A stretch of 50,569 nucleotides of DNA, from NCBI GenBank assembly GCA_903884435.1, contig CAISEY010000259.1, forward strand, positions 1 to 50,569, given 5' to 3'. The stretch comes from an uncultured Hyphomicrobiales bacterium. GTDB lineage: Bacteria; Pseudomonadota; Alphaproteobacteria; Rhizobiales; Beijerinckiaceae. Positions 42,556 through 50,569 of the stretch are shown piece by piece (the first letter of the stretch is position 1; each line of letters opens with the position of its first letter). Both the position numbers and the translations under genes were made by a program. The notes beneath the pieces were generated by a model, which did no database searches, was not told the DNA's origin, and saw only the letters and a list, made by a program, of their open reading frames with translations.

Positions 42556-43161
42556 TCAGATCAGGCCTTCGTGTTTCAGCGCGGCCTGGACGCCGGGGCG
42601 CGCGAACACGCGGGCCTTCCAGGCGACGAGGTTCTTCAGCGCGGAAATGTCGATTTTCATCCCATCCGCCCACCGGCAGATGACGAAGAGATAGCCGTCG
42701 GCGACGGTGAACTTCGAACCGGTGAGATAATCCCTGCCCGCAAGTTCCCGGTCCACGTAAGCGAGGCGAGCCTCGATGGTTTCGCGCATGACGGGCTTGT
42801 AGGCGTCCGGCGTCGTCGGCTTGAACAGCGGGCTGAAGCTCTTGTGCAGTTCCGTCGAAACGAAGCTCAGCCATTCCTGCAATTTATAGCGCTCGACCGT
42901 GCCATTGGCCGGCGCGAGGCCGGATTTCGGCGCCTGGTCGGCGATGTATTGAACGATGGCGGGGCCTTCGGTGAGAACGGTTCCGTCGTCGAGCACGAAG
43001 GCGGGAACCTGGCCCTTGGGATTGACGGCTAGGAAATCGGCGCCGCTCGCGGTCGTCTTGGCGCGCAAGTCCACCTTCTCGGCCTCGTGCGCGAGGCCGG
43101 CTTCGTGCAACGCGATATGGGGCGAGAGCGAACACGCTCCCGGAGCAAAATAAAGTTTCAT
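42556..43161 (-). CDS. glutathione S-transferase (beta class, GstA-like)
   Basis: A 201-residue GST starting MKLYFAPGACSLSPHIALHEAGL, the beta-class N-terminus with catalytic Cys10. The thioredoxin-like half includes the cis-Pro VNPKGQVPAFVLDDGTVLTEGPAIVQYIAD, and the helical half has LTGSKFTVADGYLFVICRW. It conjugates glutathione to electrophiles or reduces disulfides. ATG 43161 is preferred over the longer frame because the strand MKLYF must start the domain. It is upstream of TctC copy 4 in the same direction. The closest well-studied relatives give oxidant and xenobiotic tolerance. Confidence 0.92.
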   Translation of the reverse strand: MKLYFAPGACSLSPHIALHEAGLAHEAEKVDLRAKTTASGADFLAVNPKGQVPAFVLDDGTVLTEGPAIVQYIADQAPKSGLAPANGTVERYKLQEWLSFVSTELHKSFSPLFKPTTPDAYKPVMRETIEARLAYVDRELAGRDYLTGSKFTVADGYLFVICRWADGMKIDISALKNLVAWKARVFARPGVQAALKHEGLI

Positions 43162-43239
43162 CCTGGAATCCTTCGAAAGGTCGGGCAACTGATATGGGGA
43201 CTCTGGCGTCCCGATGCGAGAGGGCGCGGAAAACCGCTC

Positions 43240-43677
43240 TCAGGCCTGTTCGACGCGTAGCACGACGCCGTCCTCGACGCCCGTGACCCTGACCTTCGTG
43301 CCGGCGGGCATGTCGGCCCCGCGCGCGCGCCAGACGGAGTCGTTGACGCGAACGCGCCCCTCGCCCGCCTTGATGGCGTGGTCGAGCACGTATTCGCGGC
43401 CGATCAGCGCGTCGGCGCGGCGGTTGAGGAAGGGCTTGTCGCTCCCGGTTTCGCGCGAGCCGTAGACCTTGCGTCCGAGGAGCACGGAAACGACCGAGAG
43501 AACGCCGAAGGCCATCAGCGTCCAGGCGAAGCCGAGCGGCAGGACGAAGACCAGCAGGCCCGTCGCCAGCGCGGCGAGGCCGATCCAGAGAAGGAACACG
43601 CCCGGCGCGAACATCTCGGCGACGCAGAGAAGCACGCCGAAGATCAGCCAGGCCCAGGGCCCCGTCGCGTCGAACAT
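43240..43677 (-). CDS. NfeD-family membrane protein
   Basis: A 145-residue NfeD short-form protein. The N-terminal half has about three to four membrane helices (WAWLIFGVLLCVAEMFAPGVFLLWIGLAALATGLLVFV then LGFAWTLMAFGVLSVVSVLLG), with the family AEMFAPGVF motif; the C-terminal half is a soluble OB-fold (YVLDHAIKAGEGRVRVNDSVWRARGADMPAGTKVRVTGVEDGVVLRV). NfeD proteins work with SPFH partners in membrane microdomains. It follows the SPFH gene with a 27-base gap, the conserved pair in bacteria. No protease domain, unlike long NfeD. Confidence 0.93.
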   Translation of the reverse strand: MFDATGPWAWLIFGVLLCVAEMFAPGVFLLWIGLAALATGLLVFVLPLGFAWTLMAFGVLSVVSVLLGRKVYGSRETGSDKPFLNRRADALIGREYVLDHAIKAGEGRVRVNDSVWRARGADMPAGTKVRVTGVEDGVVLRVEQA

Positions 43678-43704
43678 TGTGTTTTTCCCCGTTTGCCGGT
43701 CTGG

Positions 43705-44727
43705 TCAGCCGCGCGGCGCGAAGCCGGCGGGCGGAACGGCGCCCGTCGCGGGAACCGTTCCGCCGCCGCGGGAGCGCCCCTCGCCGCCAGGCGGATTGCC
43801 GCGCGGTCCCTCGCCGCCCAGCGACGAGCGGGCCAGTTCGGCGATGCCGCCCAGCGTGCCGGCGATTCCCGCCATGTCCATGGGCATGATGAAGGTTTTC
43901 TGGTTCGGCGAATGCGCCAGCGCGTCGATGGCCTTCACGTATTTTTCCGCGATGAAATAATTCAGGGCCGCCATATCGCCCTTGGCGATGGCTTCCGAGA
44001 CCATGCGGGTCGCTTCGGCTTCCGCCTGGGCCTGGCGCTCGCGCGCCTCCGAATCCCGGAACGCGGCTTCCTTGCGGCCTTCGGCGTCGAGCACGAGCGC
44101 GGCCTTGCGGCCTTCGGCGCGCAGAATTTCAGCCTGGCGCTGGCCTTCCGCCTCGAGCACGCTGGCGCGCTTCTCGCGTTCGGCCTTCATCTGGCGACCC
44201 ATGGATTCCACGAGGTCGCGCGGCGGCACGATGTCCTTGATCTCGATGCGGTTGGCCTTCATGCCCCAGGGCGACACGGCCTGATCGACGACGTTGAGCA
44301 GGCGCACGTTGATTTCGTCGCGATGCGACAGGAGCTGGTCGAGGTCCATGGACCCCATGACCGTGCGGATGTTGGTCATCACGAGATTGAGCAGGGCGAT
44401 TTGAAGGTTGGAGACCTCGTAGGAGGCCGAGGCCGCGTCGAGCACCTGGAAGAAAACGACTCCGTCGACGGTGACGGTGGCGTTGTCCTTGGTGATGACC
44501 TCCTGGGAGGGAACGTCGAGCACCTGCTCCATCATGTTCATCTTGCGGCCGATGCGGTCGATCCAGGGCATGATGAGGCCGAGGCCCGGCGTCAGCGTCT
44601 TGTAGTATTTGCCGAACCGCTCGACCGTGTAGGAATAGCCCTGTGGAATCTGGCGCACGCCCATCATCAGCGTGACGACGACGAAGAAGACGAACACACC
44701 CGCGAAGACGCCGAATCCGGTGTTCAT
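43705..44727 (-). CDS. SPFH/Band 7 (stomatin/QmcA-like) membrane-scaffold protein
   Basis: A 340-residue SPFH protein. An N-terminal anchor (VFAGVFVFFVVVTLMMGV) precedes VPQGY-type RQIPQGYSYTVERFGKYYKTLTPGLGLIMPWIDRIG, then the core VLDVPSQEVITKDNATVTVDGVVFFQVLDA, ISSTP-like NIRTVMGSMDLDQLLSHRDEIN and DIVPPRDLVESMGRQMKAEREKRA, with a coiled coil rich in Ala and Glu at about 190-255. The Gly/Pro-rich tail is low complexity. It probably organises a membrane microdomain with the NfeD partner that follows. Close to E. coli QmcA; the symbol is left blank because several SPFH families look alike. Confidence 0.9.
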   Translation of the reverse strand: MNTGFGVFAGVFVFFVVVTLMMGVRQIPQGYSYTVERFGKYYKTLTPGLGLIMPWIDRIGRKMNMMEQVLDVPSQEVITKDNATVTVDGVVFFQVLDAASASYEVSNLQIALLNLVMTNIRTVMGSMDLDQLLSHRDEINVRLLNVVDQAVSPWGMKANRIEIKDIVPPRDLVESMGRQMKAEREKRASVLEAEGQRQAEILRAEGRKAALVLDAEGRKEAAFRDSEARERQAQAEAEATRMVSEAIAKGDMAALNYFIAEKYVKAIDALAHSPNQKTFIMPMDMAGIAGTLGGIAELARSSLGGEGPRGNPPGGEGRSRGGGTVPATGAVPPAGFAPRG

Positions 44728-44897
44728 GGCAAGTCTCCATACTGCGAGGGCCCGTGGTTGGCCCCCGACTACAATACGCCATCGGGCCGGGTCTTGCCAG
44801 GGGGCCGGCGCGGGCGGCGTTAACCGAAAATAAACCATGTGGCGCCAGCCTGCTGGAAAGTTCGCCCCGCCGGGGCGACGCCACCGGACGATCCCCC

Positions 44898-45107
44898 ATG
44901 GGTCAGTTCAGTCTGCCGCGCCTTCGCGCCTCCGCCCTGCCGCCGATCGGGCGAAAAGTCTCCTACACATGTCCCGGCGTCACCTTGCGCGCCGCCGGAA
45001 CTTTTTCCGCCGCGATCGGGCTTCTCGTCCTGCTGCTGGTCAACCAGACGCCGCGCGAGGGGCAATTCCGCGAGGGCCAGTCGAGTTCGACGCCGGTTCC
45101 GCGCTGA
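44898..45107 (+). CDS. small single-helix membrane protein, hypothetical
   Basis: A 69-residue frame from ATG 44898 with one clear membrane helix (GTFSAAIGLLVLLLVN) in the middle, a basic N-terminus and a Ser/Pro-rich end. I do not recognise the family. It lies between the SPFH gene and the DUF459 gene, on the same strand as DUF459, in a gap of 446 bases that would otherwise hold nothing. No ribosome site is obvious (GGGGCGACGCCACCGG upstream). It could be a real small protein or chance in G+C-rich DNA. Confidence 0.35.
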   Translation: MGQFSLPRLRASALPPIGRKVSYTCPGVTLRAAGTFSAAIGLLVLLLVNQTPREGQFREGQSSSTPVPR

Positions 45108-45173
45108 TCCGTCCGGCGCGAGACTGTCCGCGCGCGGCTGGCGGAACCGCGCCTTCGTGCTATATTCCCGCGC

Positions 45174-46580
45174 ATGACGCAGACGCCGTCCGCCAAGCCG
45201 CCGCCGGTCCGGACGCATGGCGAGGCCTTCCGCCTCGCCGGCGTGGTGAAACTCGCGCTCGTGGGCCTTCTCGTTTTCGCGACGTGCGGTCCGTCCGTCG
45301 ACGCCCAGGAAGACAACGCCGCCGCGTTTTTCCGGGCCGACCGCGAGCGGATGCAGGCGCAGCGGCAACGGGCGAGCGCCGTCGTTCAAAGACCCACGCT
45401 GTTGATGCGCCGCGCCGCGCCGGTGCGTGGCTACGCGCGGCCGACGCCGCCGCCCGCGACGGAACAGCCGCCGGCCGAGCCGCCGGCGATCACCGTCGTC
45501 GATCCCTCGACCGTTCCCGCGATCGAGGCCGACGCGCCCCGGCAGGCGGACGCCGTCGATCCCGCGGTTGTTCCGCCCGCGCCGGTCAAACCGGCGGAGC
45601 CGGTGTTCACCATCGCGGTGATTGGCGACAGTCTGGGGCAATTGCTCGGGCAAGGGCTGACCGAGAGTTTCGCCGACCGTCCGGAAATCGCCATTTTGCG
45701 CAAGGCGCGCGAAAACACGGGCCTCGTGCGGGACGATTATTTCGACTGGATGAAGGGCGCGCGGGACATCGCCGCGGGGACCGACAGGATCAACCTCGCG
45801 ATCATGATGATCGGCAGCAACGACCGGCAGGCGTTGCGCGAGGGCGCGGTCGCCAACGAGCTTCGCTCGCCGCGCTGGCAGCAACTTTACGGCGACCGCG
45901 TCGAGGCGGTGGCGCAGGCCTTCCGCGACAGGAAAATCCCGGTGCTCTGGGTTGGCCTGCCCATCATGAAAAACGACCGGTTTTCGGCTGACATGGCGAT
46001 GATCAACGAGATCGTCAAAACGCGGCTGCCCAGGGCCGGCGCGGCCTTCATCGACACCTGGGAAGCCTTTCTCGACGACCGCGGCGTTTACGCCGCCTAC
46101 GGGCCGGACGTGAACGGCCAGTTCCAGAAGTTGCGCTCGGGCGACGGCGTGCATTTCACCCGTCCCGGCGCCCGCAAGCTCGCCTATTTCCTCGAGGCTG
46201 AAATCCGCCGCGCCATCGAGGACTCGCGTCCGAAAATCGACGCGGAAATCGCCGCCGCCAGCGCACGGCCCGCGCTGGTCCAGGAGCCGCCGGGCTCCGC
46301 CGCCGTTCCGATTCCGCCGCCGCGCGGCTCCGGCGGTCTCGTCGTCACGCTGCCCGTCCCCGCCGCTCCCGCCGAAGTGGTGATTCCCGTCAAACCGGCG
46401 GAAGGCGCCGTCGTCGCGCTGACGGCGCCGGTCGTCTCGCCGGGCGGACAGCTCGCCACCCGGGCGCGGCCCGCCGTCGCGACCGATTCTCAGGCGTTGC
46501 TCGACCGCGTGGTGGCGCAGGGGCGGCCGCTCGACGCGCGGCCCGGACGCGCCGACGACTTCAGCTGGCCGCGCCGCTGA
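45174..46580 (+). CDS. DUF459-type SGNH hydrolase, exported
   Basis: A 468-residue protein. A signal/anchor region (LAGVVKLALVGLLVFATCG) ends near VDA|QEDN. After a Pro-rich stretch (to about 145) comes the SGNH domain: GDSLG at 151-155 (nucleophile Ser153), GSND at 214-217 and DGVHFT at 324-329 (catalytic Asp324, His327). DUF459 proteins are suspected periplasmic esterases acting on cell-envelope polymers. The end is again Pro/Ala-rich. No Shine-Dalgarno sequence precedes ATG 45174, and TATATT lies at 45161-45166, so the message could be leaderless. Same strand as the small protein and AMP-ligase around it. Confidence 0.87.
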   Translation: MTQTPSAKPPPVRTHGEAFRLAGVVKLALVGLLVFATCGPSVDAQEDNAAAFFRADRERMQAQRQRASAVVQRPTLLMRRAAPVRGYARPTPPPATEQPPAEPPAITVVDPSTVPAIEADAPRQADAVDPAVVPPAPVKPAEPVFTIAVIGDSLGQLLGQGLTESFADRPEIAILRKARENTGLVRDDYFDWMKGARDIAAGTDRINLAIMMIGSNDRQALREGAVANELRSPRWQQLYGDRVEAVAQAFRDRKIPVLWVGLPIMKNDRFSADMAMINEIVKTRLPRAGAAFIDTWEAFLDDRGVYAAYGPDVNGQFQKLRSGDGVHFTRPGARKLAYFLEAEIRRAIEDSRPKIDAEIAAASARPALVQEPPGSAAVPIPPPRGSGGLVVTLPVPAAPAEVVIPVKPAEGAVVALTAPVVSPGGQLATRARPAVATDSQALLDRVVAQGRPLDARPGRADDFSWPRR

Positions 46581-46629
46581 TCGCTTCCGGAGGCTTGCCA
46601 AGGACGCCGCCGCGCGCGACCATGCGGCC

Positions 46630-48204
46630 ATGCTCGCCCCCTCCGATCTCGTCTCGCCCTTCGCCGGTTTCGACGTTCCCGCCTGGCTGGAAAGCCTGGC
46701 GCGGCGGCGCGGATCCCATCCCGCGCTGATCTTCGCGCCGCCGGAGGGGCCGCGCCGGACGTGGACCTACGCGCAATTCGTCGACGCGGCGCGCCGCGTC
46801 GCCGGCGGGCTCGTCGCGCGCGGCGTGCGGCCCGGCGACCGCGTGCTCGTGCATCTCGAGAATTGCCCGGAATCGCTGATCGCGCGTTTCGCCTGCGCCT
46901 TCGCCGGGGCTGTGTGCGTGGGAACGAATCCGCAAGCGGCGGGACCGGAACTCGACTGGTTCGCGCGTTCGACGGGCGCCGTCGCGGCGATCACCCAGCC
47001 GAAATTCGCCAGTCTCGTCGCGAGCCATTGCAAAGGATTGCGCTGGGTCGCGGCGACGGCGGACGACGCCGGGACGCCCGCCGCGACGACGATGGCGCGC
47101 GCGGAGTCTTTCGAGGCGCTGATGGCGGAGCCGCTGGCCCGGCGCGCGCCCGACCCGTTCGCGCCCGCCTCGATCATGTTCACGACAGGCACGACCTCGC
47201 GCCCCAAGGGCGTCGTGTGGACGCACGCCAACGTGCTCTGGGGCGCGCGCGTCAACGCGATGCAGCAGGACATGCGGCCGGACGACGTCTCGCTCGTGTT
47301 CCTGCCGCTCTGTCACGTCGTCGGCCTGTCGTGGTGCGCGCTCTCGACCCTGTGGGCGGGCGGAACGATTGTGTTGCAGCCGCGGTTTTCCGCCAGCCGC
47401 TACTGGGCCGTCGCCAGCGAGTTTGGCGCGACGGTGGGCAGCCAGGTGTTTTTCACGATGAACGCGCTCGCCGCGGCCGGAATCCCGCGGCACGGCTTTC
47501 GCCAGTGGATCATGCCGCGGCACGACCCGGCGCAAATGCAACGGTTCGGAGTCGATTTCGTCTCGGGCTGGGGCATGACGGAAGTGCTGGTCCAGGCGAT
47601 CGTCTGCGAGCGCGGTTTCGAGCCGCCGGCGGGCGCCATCGGCCGGCCGGGCGCGGGGTATCGCGTTCGCGTGGTCGATGACGACAACAGGCAGGTGGAG
47701 CCCGGCGGCTCGGGCCATCTGCTCGTCGGCGCCGCGCGCGGGCTTTCGATTTTCCGCGACTACGACGGCGACGCCGCGGCGACGGCCGAGGCCTTCGACG
47801 AGGACGGGTTTTTCCGCACCGGCGACCGCGTCATCCTGCGCGAGGACGGCTGGCTGCAATTTGGCGACCGGATCAAGGACGTGCTGAAAGTCGGCGGCGA
47901 GGGCGTCTCCGCCTCCGAGATCGAGGCCGTTATCCTGCGCGCGCCCGGCGTGAAGGAATGCGCGGTCGTGGCGAGGCCCGACGCCGATTACGGCGAAGTC
48001 CCCGTGGCCTTCGTCGTGCCGAAGCCGGACCTGCCGCCCGAAGAGGCGCGCGCCCTGCCGGAGACCGTGTCCGCGCTGTGCCGGGAGTCGCTGGCGAAAT
48101 TCAAGGTTCCCCGGGAGACGCGGATTGTCGCGGACCTGCCGCTCGTGGGCTTCGGCAAGGTGTCGAAGGCGCGGCTGCGCGAGATGGCGCTGTCGGACGA
48201 GTGA
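46630..48204 (+). CDS. AMP-dependent acyl-CoA ligase (CaiC-like)
   Basis: A 524-residue ANL ligase. The P-loop is IMFTTGTTSRPKGVVWTHAN, the gate region LPLCHVVGLSWCAL, then SGWGMTEVLVQAIVCERGF and the hinge FFRTGDRVILREDGWLQFGDRIKDVLKVGGEGVSASEIE. The C-terminal catalytic Lys is in GFGKVSKARLREM. VVGLSWCA and NPQAAGPELDWF recall carnitine and aryl-acid ligases (CaiC group), but the acid is not set. It begins 49 bases after the DUF459 gene on the same strand, perhaps by read-through. A palindromic repeat lies 135 bases downstream. Confidence 0.88.
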   Translation: MLAPSDLVSPFAGFDVPAWLESLARRRGSHPALIFAPPEGPRRTWTYAQFVDAARRVAGGLVARGVRPGDRVLVHLENCPESLIARFACAFAGAVCVGTNPQAAGPELDWFARSTGAVAAITQPKFASLVASHCKGLRWVAATADDAGTPAATTMARAESFEALMAEPLARRAPDPFAPASIMFTTGTTSRPKGVVWTHANVLWGARVNAMQQDMRPDDVSLVFLPLCHVVGLSWCALSTLWAGGTIVLQPRFSASRYWAVASEFGATVGSQVFFTMNALAAAGIPRHGFRQWIMPRHDPAQMQRFGVDFVSGWGMTEVLVQAIVCERGFEPPAGAIGRPGAGYRVRVVDDDNRQVEPGGSGHLLVGAARGLSIFRDYDGDAAATAEAFDEDGFFRTGDRVILREDGWLQFGDRIKDVLKVGGEGVSASEIEAVILRAPGVKECAVVARPDADYGEVPVAFVVPKPDLPPEEARALPETVSALCRESLAKFKVPRETRIVADLPLVGFGKVSKARLREMALSDE

Positions 48205-48338
48205 TGGGAGGGGGGCGCGAAGCGGGACGGATGAGGGCGGCGCCGCGCCGGCAAAGTTGCACGGCTTGCCGGACGCTCGCGACGGGCGCTGAAAGATTGT
48301 TCGGTGTGTCGCGGCCCTCGTCCGCGGTTGACGCGCCA

Positions 48339-48362
48339 CCTTCTCCCGCGAGCGGGAGAAGG
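48339..48362. repeat. REP-like palindrome, 11-bp arms
   Basis: CCTTCTCCCGC-GA-GCGGGAGAAGG is a perfect 11-bp inverted repeat around a GA centre, flanked by CCA and GGATG. Palindromes of this kind (…CTCCCGC-GA-GCGGGAG…) are common dispersed repeats between genes of many proteobacteria. It lies in the 227-base gap between the AMP-ligase and the isomerase gene, both genes converging on it, so it may end transcription in both directions. Only one copy was found in the window. Confidence 0.75.
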
Positions 48363-48431
48363 GATGCGCCCGCGGCGTTTCGGGGCTGAATTGCCGGACA
48401 AGTCTTTCGACAATCGAAACCCGTTGGCGAA

Positions 48432-49046
48432 TCACTCCCGCCTGAAATTCCCCCGCGCCAGCCAGTGGTCCAGCATCCACAGGTGGTCGCAGCCCCAGAA
48501 CATTTCGCCGTCGGCGACGAAGGTCGGCGCGCCGAAGACGCCCGCCGCGATGGCGTCCGCGACGCTCGCCTCCAGCGCGCGTTTCGCGTCGTCGCCCGCG
48601 AGCGCGGCGCGCAATTCGCCGGCGTCGAGGCCGAGCGGCGCCGCCTCCTCCGCCACGGCGTCGATCGGCGTGATGTCCTCGCCGCGCGTCCACAAGCGCG
48701 CGTAAATCCGTTGCGCGAAGGCCTTCGCCAGCGCGGGATCGCGCTGCCTGATCCACAGGAACGCGCGGCAGGCGGCGAGCGAATTGACGCCGGCGAGGCC
48801 GTGCATTTTCAGGGGCGCGTCGAACCAGGTCGCCAGCCTTTGCAGATCATGCTGCAAATACGGCCATTTCAGCGGATATTCGCGCAACGGCTTCATGCCC
48901 ATCACCTTCATGATGGTGACGCCGATCAGAAACGGACGCCAGTCGACCTCGCGCCCGTGGCGCGCGGCGAGGCGCTCGATTTCGATGGAGCCGACGAAGC
49001 CGAAGGGCGACACCGGATCGAACCAGAAGACGACAGGGGCCTTCAC
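48432..49046 (-). CDS. 2-hydroxychromene-2-carboxylate isomerase / DsbA-like (GST kappa-type) protein
   Basis: A 204-residue thioredoxin-fold protein of the DSBA/GST-kappa group. It begins VVFWFDPVSPFGFVGSIEIERL, where Ser13 takes the place of the catalytic residue in 2-hydroxychromene-2-carboxylate isomerases, and ends GVFGAPTFVADGEMFWGCDHLWMLDHWL, the family's glutathione-site block. The enzyme isomerises a ring-fission product of naphthalene-type degradation with glutathione. It has a GTG start (49046) and lies 4 bases after the MFS transporter's stop on the same strand, so uptake and conversion may be linked in one operon. Confidence 0.88.
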   Translation of the reverse strand: MKAPVVFWFDPVSPFGFVGSIEIERLAARHGREVDWRPFLIGVTIMKVMGMKPLREYPLKWPYLQHDLQRLATWFDAPLKMHGLAGVNSLAACRAFLWIRQRDPALAKAFAQRIYARLWTRGEDITPIDAVAEEAAPLGLDAGELRAALAGDDAKRALEASVADAIAAGVFGAPTFVADGEMFWGCDHLWMLDHWLARGNFRRE

Positions 49047-49050
49047 GTTT

Positions 49051-50400
49051 CTACTCCGCCGCCGCGGCCGCCTTCGCCGGCTCCTCGCCCGTGCCGACGA
49101 GCAGGTGGCGGGGCACCAGCAGCATGATCGCGGCGCCGCAGATCACGGCGCAGCCGACGACGACCATGGGCACGGTGAAGCCGCCGGTGGAATCGCGCAG
49201 AATGCCGATGACGAGCGGCGCGGTCGAGGCCCCGACCATGCCGATCGTGTTCATGAAGGCGATGCCGGTCGCGTGCGCCGACCGCGGCAGGACGGACGAA
49301 GGCATGGTGAAAAACAGCGACCACACCGGCAGCGTGAACAATTGCGCGGCGACGAGGCCGGCGTATTGCGTCGGCGCGTTGGGCGCCAGCGCCGCGACGA
49401 GCCAGCCGCAGCCGCCAATGGCCATGGGAATAATCGCGCACCAGTAGCGCTCCTTCAGCCGGTCCGAGAACGCCGACCAGAAGGGGATGGCGACAATGGC
49501 CAGCAAATAGGGGCCGGAGGCGAGCAGGCCGGTCAGCCAGTAGGGCTGGTCGGGGCGGCTCATGGCGCGCAGGATTTGCGGCGTCCAGTAGCCGCCCGAG
49601 CCGAAATTGCCGATCAGCGTGAAATAGGCGAGCGAGATGAGCAGCATGTCGCGGCTGAACAGCATCGACAGGAGAGAGCCCTTGCGCACGGAGGAGAGCC
49701 GCTCGCGCTGTTCCGCGTCGCGGCGCACCGCGTCGTCGATGACCTGGCGTTCGCGCTCCGTCAGCCATTTCGACGTCGAGGGCCGGTCGGACAGATAGAA
49801 CAGGATCGCGACGCCGAGAACCACCGCCGGCAGTCCCTCGATGATGAACAGCCAGCGCCAGCCGGAAATTCCGAGCGCGCCGTCCATGCTGAGAATCGCG
49901 CCGGAAAGAATCGAGCCCGCCGCGAGGGCGATGGGCTGCGAGATCATGAAGCCCGATTGCGCGCGGGCGCGATGATATTGCGGATACCAGTAGGTGAGAT
50001 AGAGCACGAGGCCGGGAATGAACCCGGCTTCCGCCGCGCCCACGAGGCCGCGCAGGGTCAGCAGGCTCGCCGGTCCCATGGCCAGCGCGCAACCCGCGGA
50101 GGCTACGCCCCAGGTGATCATGATGCGCGCCAGCCAGATTCGCGCGCCAAATCTTTGCAGCGCGAGATTGCTGGGGATTTCGAACAGCGCGTAGACGATG
50201 GAGAACACCGTCACCGACGTGCCGAACACGGTGGCGGAGACGCCAAGCTCCTTGCCCATGGTGAGCTGGGCGAAGCCGATGTTGGTGCGGTCGAGATAAT
50301 TGACGATGGCCAGCAGCAGGATGAACCACAGCATGCGCCGCGAGACTTTTTTGAAAGCGGCTTCTTCCTCGGCCGAATAGCCGGATGATGGTTCGGCCAT
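49051..50400 (-). CDS. MFS transporter, anion:cation symporter (ACS/tartrate-phthalate) type
   Basis: A 449-residue major facilitator with 12 membrane helices. The N-terminus VSRRMLWFILLLAIVNYLDRTNIGFAQLTMGKELG and the loop RVGAAEAGFIPG-like block (LVGAAEAGFIPGLVLYLTYWYPQYHRARAQSGFM) are typical of the ACS family, which imports organic anions such as tartrate, phthalate or hydroxyphenylacetate with protons. The central cytoplasmic loop (about residues 210-245) is charged. ATG 50400 has no competing start. It precedes the 2-hydroxychromene-2-carboxylate isomerase-like gene by 4 bases, so the likely cargo is an aromatic acid (inference). Confidence 0.9.
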   Translation of the reverse strand: MAEPSSGYSAEEEAAFKKVSRRMLWFILLLAIVNYLDRTNIGFAQLTMGKELGVSATVFGTSVTVFSIVYALFEIPSNLALQRFGARIWLARIMITWGVASAGCALAMGPASLLTLRGLVGAAEAGFIPGLVLYLTYWYPQYHRARAQSGFMISQPIALAAGSILSGAILSMDGALGISGWRWLFIIEGLPAVVLGVAILFYLSDRPSTSKWLTERERQVIDDAVRRDAEQRERLSSVRKGSLLSMLFSRDMLLISLAYFTLIGNFGSGGYWTPQILRAMSRPDQPYWLTGLLASGPYLLAIVAIPFWSAFSDRLKERYWCAIIPMAIGGCGWLVAALAPNAPTQYAGLVAAQLFTLPVWSLFFTMPSSVLPRSAHATGIAFMNTIGMVGASTAPLVIGILRDSTGGFTVPMVVVGCAVICGAAIMLLVPRHLLVGTGEEPAKAAAAAE

Positions 50401-50569
50401 GGTTCCCTCCGATTCTCGTTGCGCGGCGACCCTAGGGCGCCGGGCCGGGCCGGAGCAAGGTCGGGCTCACGGCTTCCGCCGGGCGCACGATCCAGGCCGT
50501 TGGCAAGCGCGGCGTGGAACACTTTCAATCATGTCTTCGAGGGTGTCCACCAAACCCGGACAACTCCCC
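50401..50569. other. intergenic end of window, no gene seen
   Basis: The final 169 bases hold no gene. The last bases, from about 50537, read GGTGTCCACC then AAACCCGGACAACTCCCC, in a style like the terminal repeat of an IS3-group element, but the window ends before a transposase could be confirmed. Confidence 0.3.

Noticed and set aside
1-50569. CRISPR array, tRNA or rRNA gene
   Set aside because: I read both strands and saw no regular short repeats and no cloverleaf or rRNA-like sequence; a dedicated tRNA scan could still find one that I missed.

Overview
The window looks like ordinary chromosome of a G+C-rich alphaproteobacterium, most likely of the order Hyphomicrobiales (Rhizobiales). 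The evidence is the uniform codon bias and a set of families typical of that group: DUF2312/GapR, DUF1013/TrcR, DUF1244, DUF1036, the aarF-like ABC1 kinase, the YdcH (DUF465) pair, DUF459 and many periplasmic carboxylate receptors. I see no rRNA, tRNA, CRISPR array, prophage, plasmid origin or complete insertion sequence. Genes are tightly packed; no gap without a gene exceeds about 300 bases. The longest, 20058-20341, holds a promoter-like sequence and two inverted repeats.

Layout. 1-6400: 5' end of an ABC1 kinase, a ModA-like binding protein, a haem-dependent N-demethylase-like protein, a binding protein plus alpha/beta-hydrolase operon facing a FAD aromatic monooxygenase, and an AbrB/Doc toxin-antitoxin pair. 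6400-12800: peroxiredoxin-like protein, TPR lipoprotein, rpsU, purE-purK, two divergent YdcH proteins and a membrane-anchored protein with a DNA-binding-like N-terminus and TPR C-terminus. 12800-20100: two acyl-CoA synthetases (one PrpE), a frameshifted GT87-type membrane protein, a TauE permease, a YcxB-like protein and TrcR. 20300-35200: an accessory, catabolism-flavoured stretch with a metallo-beta-lactamase hydrolase facing a LysR regulator, three TctC-type receptors, an SDR, a Fic protein, a class III CoA transferase, ChrA, HemN, a 2-hydroxyacid dehydrogenase, a double Inh protease-inhibitor protein, a GNAT enzyme and a LigB-type dioxygenase. 35300-41300: mostly conserved cell genes (DUF882 peptidase, GapR, DUF1244, N-formylglutamate amidohydrolase, DUF1036, pyruvate kinase, FKBP). 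41400-50569: a fourth TctC receptor, a GST, the NfeD/SPFH pair, a DUF459 SGNH hydrolase, another AMP-ligase, a 2-hydroxychromene-2-carboxylate isomerase-like protein and an MFS transporter.

How they work together. Housekeeping blocks alternate with small modules that pair an uptake component (solute receptor or MFS permease) with one or two catabolic enzymes (SDR, CoA ligase or transferase, extradiol-type dioxygenase, flavin monooxygenase, dehydrogenase, isomerase). This suggests a soil or water organism using aromatic and carboxylic acids. None of the four TctC receptors has TctA/TctB permease genes in the window.

I did not find a clearly new multi-gene system. The most notable items are a Doc-like toxin whose catalytic His and Asn are both replaced, a FixK/FNR-type box between hemN and a receptor gene, a protein with tandem Inh domains, a possible membrane-bound one-component regulator, an SDR without its catalytic Lys, and a one-base frameshift in the GT87-like gene.
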